Shown: positions 37,801 to 46,619 of the stretch, in pieces
Numbering within the stretch: the stretch's first letter is position 1
How the letters are laid out: each line of letters begins with the position of its first letter
Origin: Agelas oroides
Lineage: Eukaryota; Porifera; Demospongiae; Agelasida; Agelasidae
Assembly: GCA_949130485.1 (NCBI GenBank)
Contig: OX422205.1
Location: 3,206,415 to 3,270,414 of the forward strand
Reading direction: 5' to 3'
DNA length: 64,000 nucleotides
Made by a program: the position numbers and the translations under genes
The notes under the pieces: generated by a model
Seen by the model: only the letters and a program-made list of their open reading frames with translations
Database searches by the model: none
Told to the model about the DNA's origin: nothing

Positions 37801-40463
37801 GGTTCCACCGTATTATTGTATGATTACTATAAACATTGTAACTCGTTGCACGGGCGGATCAAAGCTGCCAACAGGGCAATATAGGCGGATTTTAATTTGG
37901 CAGTTGCAACCCGGGCCACCAAACTGCTAAACTTAATTCCCCGTCAAATTTTCCGGCTATACGGTATATACATTCCCCTACACGGTGAAGGTAATATATA
38001 GATATTGTCCTGTGGTTTGTAATCAACCCTAGCTACATAAACACAACTTTTTTCTCTCATTTTTAAGAACACAGACAGCTTGCACAACCCAAGAAATGAC
38101 TATCCCAAAAAGGTTTAGTAGCACCGGCTAGCACAAACAAGAGGCCAACGGCAGCATGTCCATGCCATGGCAAAGGTAACTTGAAGGGCAACGAGAGTCA
38201 TCAGCACATCAAACCTCCAACACATTGGTTCCGCAGTTAGCTTAGTCCCAGGAGAGTTTCACAGCAAAACTATCTTCTCTCTATACTGAAGTTGACTGTG
38301 CGCACTGCATTTCTTGGTATGGCCTCGTTTCCTGGCCTTCCAACCGTCCAGGTTTTGATTGCTTACAAAACAGTAAGCAAAATTGGAGGGTTAGCAACCA
38401 TCAAGTTGCTGGCCTTATCCATAAAACAGTGTAGCAGAATCATCAAAATTTTACATACTAGAAATGATAAAGCTGTGTGTGCATACAGGATCACTGTTAA
38501 AAAATAGGGTGTAACAATACACCCTATTTTCAATGATGTAATAAAATTCCCTGCCTTGAAAGGGTATTTAGTTAACACTTTGTGGTGTCATATGTACACC
38601 TGGTCAGTGTGAATAGCACATTTAGGATTATACCATATGGGATGTGCTAATAAGACCATTGCATTCCAATCGACCAAAGCATTCATATCTACATTGATTG
38701 TCGATGAAAATCCAATGTTTCACCTTAGATTGGCTGTCCAGTGAACTTTGAGTCAGACTGGAATGGGTAAATCCTATGTTTAACCTTACCGAACAGTGTT
38801 GCCCATTGAATTGCCATACCTTTCCTAAGACCAACATGAAGGAAGAGTGGACAAATTTAGCATCATTACATTCCACTCAATCTGAAGTCATAATTAGATT
38901 GGGTGTACAGTGAAGTTTGAGTCTGACAGGAATAGGAAAATCCAATGTTTCACCAATGTAGCCCATTGAATTGCCATACTCCAATTCAATGGAGTGTTAT
39001 AATTTATCCACTCTACCTAATGGAGTGTAGTGGACCTGCAAGGCTTAAATGAAATAGCTATATGGTAGTGCAGTGGCTAATCCAACACAAAGTACTTAAC
39101 ATACCTCCACCTTGAACATACAGTGAGGAAACACTGTTTTCCATATCCCATCCGTCACCCACAGCTGTCCACAACCTGTGGTCGGAAATTTGTCAACATA
39201 TTGTAACAATATTTCAAATTCCAAAAAATGTGTACCAAAAACTTCAAATTGTGTAACAGAAACACACAATCTCAAGTGTGCACTATTCTCATGACACCCT
39301 ATACATATATACTAACCTCTCTTCTTGCAATCATCTGTACAATCCACCTCCTGATGTGGGTACAGACTTGCACAACGGACTTCTTCGACAACCTCCATGC
39401 ACCTCTCTCTATCACTGTCTCTCTTGAAGAGGTAGTCAATCCTTCCTATACGCCTTAGCTCATTTTCAAGCTCACCATTATAGAAAGCTTCTCCAACTAT
39501 CCGAGGAGTGAGCTCTTGAATAAAGTGATAATAAATTTAGACATCATTCCTTGTGCAAGGTTTAGTAGATGATTGGCTATTCATTAATTATGATGGAATC
39601 CAAATGTAATCACAGTCTCACCCATTTCCCTTGGCAATTGGAAGGCATCATTGTAGCTCTCGGCAAATCCTTGAAAGGATACCCATGAATGATTCCTGAA
39701 AAATACACAATGTATATATAGAGTTGTTTGCTGGTAAAGTACACATTATATAAGAATGTGACTATGTATAGCTTAGTACATGTACATGCCAGCAAAGGCA
39801 AACTTACGCCAGACTGCACTGCAATTCAAGAACTGTCCTGTCAAAGTAGATAGTGTCCGATACCTCTACATACGGTTGAGCTACTGGGTAGTGCCGAAAT
39901 CCCAACTGATTCTTGTTGCCAAAGTGGGCATAGTTATACGTTATGCAACACTTTCTGCAGCGCAAGGTGATTTTTGTAGCAAACTTCACACCACTAGTAG
40001 TGTAGCATTTCACTTGAGTAGAATGATTGGACACAAGATTACCATCATAATCATAACACTGGCCAACCGGAGGTGCTAGAATGGATGGCGGTTCTGGCAA
40101 GTCAGAAAGTGTCACAGGACATTGACTAATAATGAACTCTTCAAGTTCAACAACATCTGTCTCAGCTAAGCCAGAGTACTCAGCTATAGCTTGAACCCTT
40201 TGACTTCCTGTCAATGACTGTGGCACAGACTTCAAAGCGACACACAGTTTGGAAATAGAAGGGAAGCCAAACTTGGCAGTCAACCAGCATATTTTGGCAT
40301 TTTCTGGGAGTTTATTCAATTTGCGGGATTGTAACTCGCACAGGTTGGTGGTGATGATTGATGTGTAGGTATCACTGAAGTTAGACAAAACAGTCTTTCG
40401 TAGCTTTGCTTCACTAGCCAGTTCTTCAAGACTAGGTAAGTTGGACTTGCTTTTGGATGCCAT
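34863..40463 (-). CDS. KDZ-type transposase, 8 exons, apparently intact (644 aa)
   Basis: Exons in reading order: 40,463-39,808; 39,695-39,622; 39,514-39,317; 39,175-39,105; 37,250-37,082; 36,666-36,556; 36,193-36,013; 35,337-34,863. All borders are GT-AG and the phases (2,1,1,0,1,1,2) join without a frameshift, giving 1,935 nt. Residues about 136-173 form a cysteine cluster (C-x16-C-x15-C-x2-CC) like the CxC domains that accompany Kyakuja-Dileera-Zisupton transposases; a second Cys/His group (FCIEHC) is near residue 360. Candidate catalytic acids are D in VTDGIWK (about 318), D in AYDNMCNLD (520) and E in GEQTFVW (587), with the family's H-x2-NH-x4-C motif between the last two. Family assignment rests on motifs remembered from KDZ proteins. 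Whether it is an active transposon or a domesticated gene is open; I could not find terminal repeats. The long fourth intron carries a pogo-like MITE and other repeats. Confidence 0.85.
37322..37810. mobile_element. pogo/Tigger-like non-autonomous DNA transposon
   Basis: The left end reads TA-CAGTGGATCCCCTCTAATG and the right end, reverse-complemented, reads TA-CGGTGGAACCCTGCTG, so imperfect inverted termini sit next to a TA dinucleotide at both sides (37,320-37,321 and 37,811-37,812). Internal GTCCGCATTTCAG repeats resemble subterminal motifs. CAGTGGAACC-type ends with TA duplication are typical of mariner/pogo-group elements. It carries no transposase and lies in an intron of the KDZ gene. 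Confidence 0.65.
38501..38530. repeat. 13-bp inverted repeat hairpin
   Basis: AAAATAGGGTGTA at 38,501-38,513 and its exact complement at 38,518-38,530 enclose a four-base loop ACAA. A second small hairpin (TTGCTTAC/GTAAGCAA) lies at 38,359-38,380. These may be the remains of a transposon end within the KDZ intron. Confidence 0.8.
38640..39005. repeat. diverged tandem repeat of about 170-220 bp
   Basis: Words such as AATCCAATGTTTCACC, CAGTGAACTTTGAGTC and CCCATTGAATTGCCATAC recur two to three times in the same order within this intronic stretch, with clear divergence between copies. Confidence 0.65.
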
Positions 40464-40499
40464 ACTACTGCAGGCAGCAATGATATGGTATCAATAAAT

Positions 40500-42120
40500 C
40501 TCACAGCAGTCATTCTAAACTACTAACTTAACACTTTACAACTACCTAGTGACTTATACATACTTGCAGAGAAGATCTACGTTGAAAATATGAACCTAAA
40601 CTGCTTTGAGCTCATCATAAAGCTACAAACTAAATCTGAAACTCATTTGTTATATTGCTATTAGGCATGCCAGTTCATTTCACACTTTTGTTTTGCTGTA
40701 TTTTAGGTTTTTGCAGTAGAGGAAACCATTTCATCTGTGAATACTTTTTGTTTGTATATACGCGGTTCCCAGGTAGACCACGCAGATGTATGTATGTATA
40801 GCCAATGATATTTCCCCGTTTAAACAAAGTTTTTTTCTATCTAAACACTTTTTAGCCTATATGCTGTAATCCATTGCATGGACCAACTAATATCAGCCAT
40901 AGTATTATTATATTATTATTCCTCTCACTACAACAATACATGCCAACACAGTGGCATAGGCAGAAAATCTGGGGGTTCTATAGACCTTCCTTACACTGGC
41001 TTTCTGCGCTCAGAAGGCTGGGCTCTCTAATCGCTTTTTCAGATTCCTAGCTGCACAGGAAAGTTTATTAGAAAATGTATGCCGTATTATTGCAATGTAC
41101 AAAGTACAGTGATTACATATACACCTGATTACATAGCTAGTTGCCATATACACTAAATATGGCGTAAATTATTGAACACACTTTCCCGTGCAAATTGTTT
41201 GCATTAACCACGGAAAGCAAGTCAATTCTAAGTACTAGAGAGAGTTAATATGATGCGTAAAATGTGTGCGTATCTAGCTTTCTATCAACGTTCTACAGAA
41301 CGGCGTCCTACCCCAAGCATGAATGACCACACACTTCGCTTGAACGACAATTCGCGCGACAAGTTCGCGACATTCAGCGACTTCCACAGTACACCGCCAC
41401 AAAGATTTTTCATTCTTGCGATAATTTTTGGGGTCATTGGTTTAAACAAGCAGTAGACAAGCAAATGTGAAGATTTGCAGCTTTTCTTGAGTCATGCTTG
41501 AATGAAAAAATTTGTTAAACTACGTACAAGCAAACGTAATATATGCATACAAATTGTGAACATTTCTGAACGTTGTGAGCATGCACAGAATGGTTTTGAG
41601 CCAAGTGCGAGCAATGGGCATTAGCTTCAATGAAAAGAGATTCGTCTACAACTTGTGAACATTTGTGAATGTGTCTGAGAAAGCAGTACATCACTGACAC
41701 CTCTACGTTCTACGCATGGCACTCTACCGCCTGACGGTTCTCTTGGTAAGTTAACTCACACACTGGTCTGTTCGAAAGTCGTTCTCAACGGTAGGCCCCT
41801 GGGACGGCTGTTTGCTAACTCACACACTGTCACTGAAGAATCGTTCTTCCACCCCGGGCCCCAGTACGGCATGTAACAGCTCAGCAGGCCTTGGGCAATG
41901 TCACGTGATTACAGCCAGTGGACGGCGTGCATAGATGTGGATGGGTGACTTTACATAAAATTTAGACCTGGAGATATGGCTCGTTGTTTGTTCATTCATA
42001 TATACACGTGCACAATTACAATGCGGGCGGTGCGGACGATGTGCATGTTCACAACAAATATACCCTTGAATTGTTGTCCGCAAATAATGCAGCAATTGAA
42101 AAAAACTGGGTGGAAAGCCT
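40500..42120. other. intergenic stretch with no supported gene
   Basis: The 1.6 kb upstream of the KDZ start holds only short, unsupported ORFs. Two fragments near 41,555 and 41,649 resemble the 47-49 bp minisatellite at 32.5-33.0 kb. A diverged tandem repeat with the words TTAACTCACACACTG / CTAACTCACACACTG lies at about 41,700-41,880. The promoter of the KDZ gene should lie here, but I see no definable element. Confidence 0.6.
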
Positions 42121-42129
42121 GGGACATAA

Positions 42130-42405
42130 TAGTCTCGTGCCCAGACCCCACCCTCCCAGAGAGGAAAAGGGCAAAAGGGTCTGGTTACAATATGACATCC
42201 CACCCGACCCAGTGACGTAGCCGTCTGGCATGTGAAATGACCCATCACAGCGCAGTTAGAGTAATAAGCTCCGCAGTGCGGTCCCATAAGCACGTGGTCA
42301 CTTAAAATTTATGACTATGGTATTTGGTTACGTCCCTCTAGGGTTGGGCGGGATGTCGTCTTGTAACCAGACCCCCTGCGAGGGTGGGGTCTGGGCACGA
42401 GACTA
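42130..42405. mobile_element. MITE with TAGTCTCG ends and 9-bp target duplication
   Basis: The 276-bp element has near-palindromic ends: TAGTCTCGTGCCCAGACCCC at the left and its complement at the right. The flanks GGGACATAA (42,121-42,129) and GGGACATTA (42,406-42,414) form a 9-bp target-site duplication with one mismatch. It has no coding capacity. A 9-bp duplication is typical of Mutator-like (MULE) elements, so mobilisation by a MULE transposase is inferred. Confidence 0.85.
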
Positions 42406-42418
42406 GGGACATTATCGC

Positions 42419-42661
42419 TAGTCTCACATGGCCACACCCCGTTCTGCAAGAGAGGGACGGGGTCTGGTAACTTTCCTGCCCGTCCCTTGTTGCACAGGAA
42501 TTAATTTACTCCATTCCGCAACTTCCATATACAAGGGCTAAGGCTTTTGGTTTTACAGTTGATTTCCTATTGAAGTTGTGATAACAGAATATTGTGCTGT
42601 GATTGGTCCAAGCAAGACTCCTTCCCTCTCTTGCAGAATGGGATGTGCCCACACGAGACTG
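42419..42661. mobile_element. second MITE of the TAGTCTC family, abutting the first
   Basis: The 243-bp element begins TAGTCTCACATGGCCACACC and ends GTGCCCACACGAGACTG, with inner arms CTGCAAGAGAGGGA / TCCCTCTCTTGCAG. It is flanked by an exact 9-bp duplication CATTATCGC (42,410-42,418 and 42,662-42,670). Its left duplication overlaps the right duplication of the neighbouring MITE, so one of the two inserted at the very edge of the other. Confidence 0.85.
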
Positions 42662-42797
42662 CATTATCGCATGTGTGTGATGTAGGGTAGATGCAAGGGT
42701 AGACACAAACTTAATTGGACGGTGGCATCAAAGAAATGCTGTCGTTTTGTACTGAAATATTTCCTGGCACACCTGTGTGTGTCGATATAGCAGAAAC

Positions 42798-43406
42798 TAG
42801 CGCTGGGACGAAGGTTCATATATTCGAATAAGTTCAAAGGTTATGCCAACTTTCGAAGGGTTTTACCTTCGAAGTTCAATTTTAATCATATTCATTGCAT
42901 AATCTACTAATGTGCATGCTGGTAGTACAGTATGGTCATTCTAGAAGATAGTAATGAGATAGCAAGTCTGATTTCGTGGGCAGATAATGGCTAAAGTTAG
43001 CGGCAGTTCTAGCCTGTCAGCAGATTCTTCTGCTAGCCACAAGTCTGATGTTTGGCAATATTTTACAAAAGACAAAGAACGCAAGAAGGCCAAGTGTCAG
43101 CTATGTTCTAAGGAGCTCGCGTTTCATAGCGGCACAACAAATTTGCGTGAGCACCACATGAATAGGCACAGTGGCTCCTACAAGGGTGATGGTGCGAAAA
43201 AAGAGAAGCAGGGAACTCTTCAAGCGTTCGCAAGGCCAAAGCGCTATTTTGAGGCCAGAGCAAAGGAGATCACCGATCGTATTGCTAATTTTGTGGCTCT
43301 GGATATGCGACCCGTGCGTGTCGTGGAAGCCTCTAATGTTCGAATAGTTCGAAGGTTATGGAAACGAATATTCAAATTGTAATAAACAACCTTTGTCCCA
43401 GCACTA
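42798..43406. mobile_element. 609-bp hAT-derived element with 8-bp target duplication
   Basis: Inverted ends TAGCGCTGGGACGAAGGTT (left) and TAGTGCTGGGACAAAGGTT (right, complemented) are flanked by the exact 8-bp repeat GCAGAAAC at 42,790-42,797 and 43,407-43,414. An 8-bp duplication with a TAG...GG-type terminus is the hAT signature. TTCGAA-containing subterminal repeats are present at both ends. The DDE core and C-terminal dimerisation region are absent, so it is a deletion derivative retaining the 5' coding exon. Confidence 0.9.
42987..43382 (+). CDS. BED-type zinc finger protein (131 aa) inside hAT derivative
   Basis: The ORF starts with ATG and ends 24 bp before the element's right end. 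Residues about 22-62 form a BED finger: VWQYFTKD, then CQLC (C37, C40), then REHHMNRH (H57, H61). BED fingers are the DNA-binding N-terminus of hAT transposases. Residues about 88-108 (KEITDRIANFVALDMRPVRV) match the segment that normally follows the finger. The last residues read through the subterminal and terminal repeat sequence. It lacks catalytic residues; if translated it could only bind hAT ends. Function is inferred. Confidence 0.75.
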   Translation: MAKVSGSSSLSADSSASHKSDVWQYFTKDKERKKAKCQLCSKELAFHSGTTNLREHHMNRHSGSYKGDGAKKEKQGTLQAFARPKRYFEARAKEITDRIANFVALDMRPVRVVEASNVRIVRRLWKRIFKL

Positions 43407-43653
43407 GCAGAAACCTCAATTTTTTTCATGCACAAATCGGCAGATGCAGCTTCTAGTTAATTCTCTCGTACATGCATTTTGTATTAAATGTTTGTAGTTT
43501 TGCATTCCTGTTGATGGTTTCCTGGGGATTTCCCCACTGGATTAATTAAAAAAGAACCCCCTGCCTCTAAAGCAGGCAAAGTTTTGCCTGAGAAACGATG
43601 AATTTAGTTACCATGGCCACGGTATTGTATATTTATACGTACATGGGTAGGGT

Positions 43654-44406
43654 TAACCTCGTACCCAGGCTCCTCCCCATGCCGAAAAGCGGGGAGGGAG
43701 CCTGGACGATCTGATCACGTGCCCCGTGACCTACTATGTGTGGTTTTATGTGTGGTTTTGGTAATCGAATTATTGCCCACGCAGTCCGTACTTAGCTTTA
43801 TAAGCGGTACTTCGTGCGTTGTAGCCGTTGACGGAGTTCTGGAAGGCTGTTTCACTGTTATCTAGCTAGCTGGTAAGCAGTGTAGCTTCTACTCTACACC
43901 TCGCTGTTCCGCCCAAACAGCGCTAGAAGACAGTTGCCTTATTGACATTCACAGTGCTGGCTACCGCTCACTATGACAGCATGCTAGGAGTATACAGAAC
44001 TCACAGCTGTTCACAGAGGCCTTCGAAAGACTCCTCGCTGACATAGTGAGCGATAGGCAACGCTGTCAACGTCGATAAGGCAACTGCCTCCTGCGTCGTT
44101 TGAACGAAACAACGTGGCAGCGTAAAACTTGACGCTACAGTAGAAGCTATACTTGAAACATCATACCGGGAGCTTGAGTCTAGCTAGATAATAGTGAACA
44201 GCCTTTCAGTGCCGATCTGTAGTCTCAGCGACATACTATAACGGCCATGTCAGCGCTTATAACGCTGAGTACAGACTGCGTGGGCAATAATTCGATTATC
44301 GAAACCACACATAAAACCACACATAGTACGTCACGGGGCACGTGATCAGATCGTCCAGGCTCTCTCCCCGCTTTTCGGCATGGGGAGGAGCCTGGGTACG
44401 AGGCTA
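43654..44406. mobile_element. 753-bp foldback element with long imperfect arms
   Basis: The left arm begins TAACCTCGTACCCAGGCTCC and the right end mirrors it. Complementarity continues through the CACGTGCCCCGTGAC, AACCACACATA, GCGTGGGCAATAA and GACAGTTGCCTTAT words almost to the centre near 44,010, so each arm is about 350 bp with a short loop. An exact 8-bp duplication GGTAGGGT flanks it (43,646-43,653 and 44,407-44,414). The termini resemble the two TAGTCTCG MITEs at 42.1-42.7 kb, suggesting one superfamily. It has no ORF of interest. It sits just upstream of the first Crinkler-like gene, probably within its former first intron. Confidence 0.88.
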
Positions 44407-44542
44407 GGTAGGGTAGAATTCAGAATACCTGGGATAGGTTATTAGTATGCATAGCCTTCAGTAACAATCAGATTTGGCTTGTTGATATACATATCCAAGA
44501 AAGGTTGCCTATGTTAGCCCTGTGTTGATTCTCACCTTACAG

Positions 44543-45858
44543 ATGCGGTTGAGTCGATCAAGTTAACAGAGCTTTTTAAAGCCATTACCGAGAGTCGTCA
44601 GAAGCATGTTATACTGGTTGACTTGTCAACTTTGACCAAAGCGCGAGAGGAAGACCAGTCCATGATTAGAACTGTTCTAGCGTATATTTTGTCGCACGAT
44701 GTCATTGGAGTGGTGGCACACAGCAGTGGGAAGGCGTCATACTCCAAGAACATGCTGCCTAACTTGCAGCGGCAACTCGACGATTTCGATAGATTTCCAA
44801 CTCTGACATTTATTCCATTCAGTGATCAAGAGGCAAAGGTTTTCTGGGGGGACAACCAAACAGTTGACGTCAAGAATTACAAGCCTCTAACCAACTACAA
44901 TCCTTCCCTGTTGATCAAATGTTTTGAAAGTACAGATGAAACTGCCGCCTGTGCGTGTGTGTGGTTATGCGTGAGGAAGCACACTGGTGATGTACTTTCA
45001 TCATTAGCAGCAAGTGGCAATGTGTGGTATGAAAACAATGTGCAATTATGTATGGAGATGTTGTTCTTTGCCACAAATGGCTTGCCCGTGCCCATCAATC
45101 GCTTGACTCAGTACCGATGCTGTTGGCTAGCTGTGGAAGGAGTCACTTACATTGAAAGCCAGACTGGTGACGCATTCCGTCTCAAGGTGAATTATCCGCC
45201 AATTGTGCAGATTTTAGTGGAACATTTTCGCAGCATTAAATTATCTAGTACAACATACAATGCCATCATGAATGGATACAGATTTGAAGCCAAATTTTTG
45301 GCTGAAACCAAGTCTCTTGATCTCACATACAATGATCAGGAAAAACACACCACACCAACAGTTGCTGTTTTCACAAATGTAAATCCTTTGTGTGATTCCA
45401 AAGGGATGCCATTGTACACAATAGCCCAGGGTTCTCTAGTGAAGTTAAGGGAAAAGCACCCTGTTATAGATGCTGTCGGGAGACTGAAAGATCAAACAGA
45501 CAAAGAATGGCTATTGCTGATTCAGGTTTCACTGTCCGCATACAGTGCGCACAAGTCGAAAGCAGGAGACCTCCAGAAACGAATCACATGGCCAGAATCT
45601 GGTGATCCAGCTGCTTCACCTGAATGTACTTGGTTGGAATACTATCGTGGCCTTTGTCGTGGTGACCAAGTTAACCTTGATTGTATGTATGTATACATTT
45701 CTCCAAAAGAAGTTGATCCCAACCCAGCAAAGGTTTTGGCAGAAGCAGGTGTATGTTCCCGGACTAGAGGCCTGTACCTGGGATTAGTCTCAGAAAACTC
45801 AGAAACTCACCGGGCCATGAATCAGCTCATTCAGTATTTCTGCCCTGATTATTCTTGA
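44543..45858 (+). pseudogene. Crinkler/RHS-like protein lacking its P-loop exon
   Basis: The open frame starts at a CTTACAG splice acceptor (exon from 44,543, phase 1) and runs 437 codons to a stop. It is collinear with exon 2 of the gene at 51,304-53,371: KHVILVDLST (Walker B-like), GVVAHSSG, LTNYNPSLL, GYRFEAKFL, HPVIDAVGRLKDQ, LLIQVSLSAY, MYVYISP. The GxxFE, hD and QVS motifs suggest a PD-(D/E)XK-like nuclease domain, as in Crinkler and trypanosome RHS proteins. No exon with a Walker A motif is visible upstream; that interval holds the hAT derivative and the foldback element. The internal ATG at 44,623 is unlikely to be the natural start. The long intact frame argues that loss of the 5' exon was recent or that an unseen exon is used. 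Confidence 0.7.
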
Positions 45859-45949
45859 ATTTTTAATTACTGTTCTTGTTCTATGAATGTTGTATACATA
45901 AATGTCATACTGATTCATGGTCACAATAGGAAATCAAGGACTACAGAGA

Positions 45950-46450
45950 AATTTCACACGAGTTCTTGGTGGTTCAACCCCTTCGAACTGGCTCGAACAC
46001 TGTTTGTCAGACGGAACCAAACCTACTCAATAGTTTGTGATTAGTTTGGGTTGGTTCAAACCATTTGAACCTCCTCGAACCACAGTTTGACAGGGAACCA
46101 AGCATGTAAACTGTACTCCACCCAAGAACCTCTGGAACCATGTATTCCTGAGTGCCACTCACTCCTCTCCCCTTCGATCTCCACTCTGGAGGTTAACTGT
46201 CTGTAGGGTAATTTTACATGAGTTTGGGATGGTTCAACCCTACCGAACCTTCCCCAATTTTACTGCTTCCGAACATGATCGAACCATTGTACGACACAGG
46301 TTGTCAGGTTTGTTGTTGAGTGTAACATAAGTTTGGGGTAGTTCAATTCTACCGAACCTCTTGAGACCACTGTACTACAGAGGGAACACTGACCATAATG
46401 TAATTGCAAAGTGGGGTTTCAGCTACCAGCTGTGTGACACCAGTGTTGGA
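45950..46450. repeat. degenerate GGTTCAACCCTACCGAACCT repeats
   Basis: Four diverged copies of a unit of about 60-110 bp contain AGTTTGGGATGGTTCAA and CGAACCTCC words near 45,957, 46,055, 46,217 and 46,328. Single copies occur near 48,136 and 53,570. The copy at 53,570 is also just downstream of a Crinkler-like gene, so this repeat seems to belong to the 3' flank shared by both paralogues. Confidence 0.7.
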
Positions 46451-46619
46451 GTGTTGTTTAATGACTCTACACGACTATTGCTGGGGGCTGGTGGAGAGTC
46501 TCTCTGCAGTACATTAACCATGATTTGAGTAGAATAATCTGTAGAATGGGAGTAGAATCATCAGTAGAAATCAAGTAGAATGGGAGTAGAATTATCAGCA
46601 GCAGGGATTTTTCTCCAGT

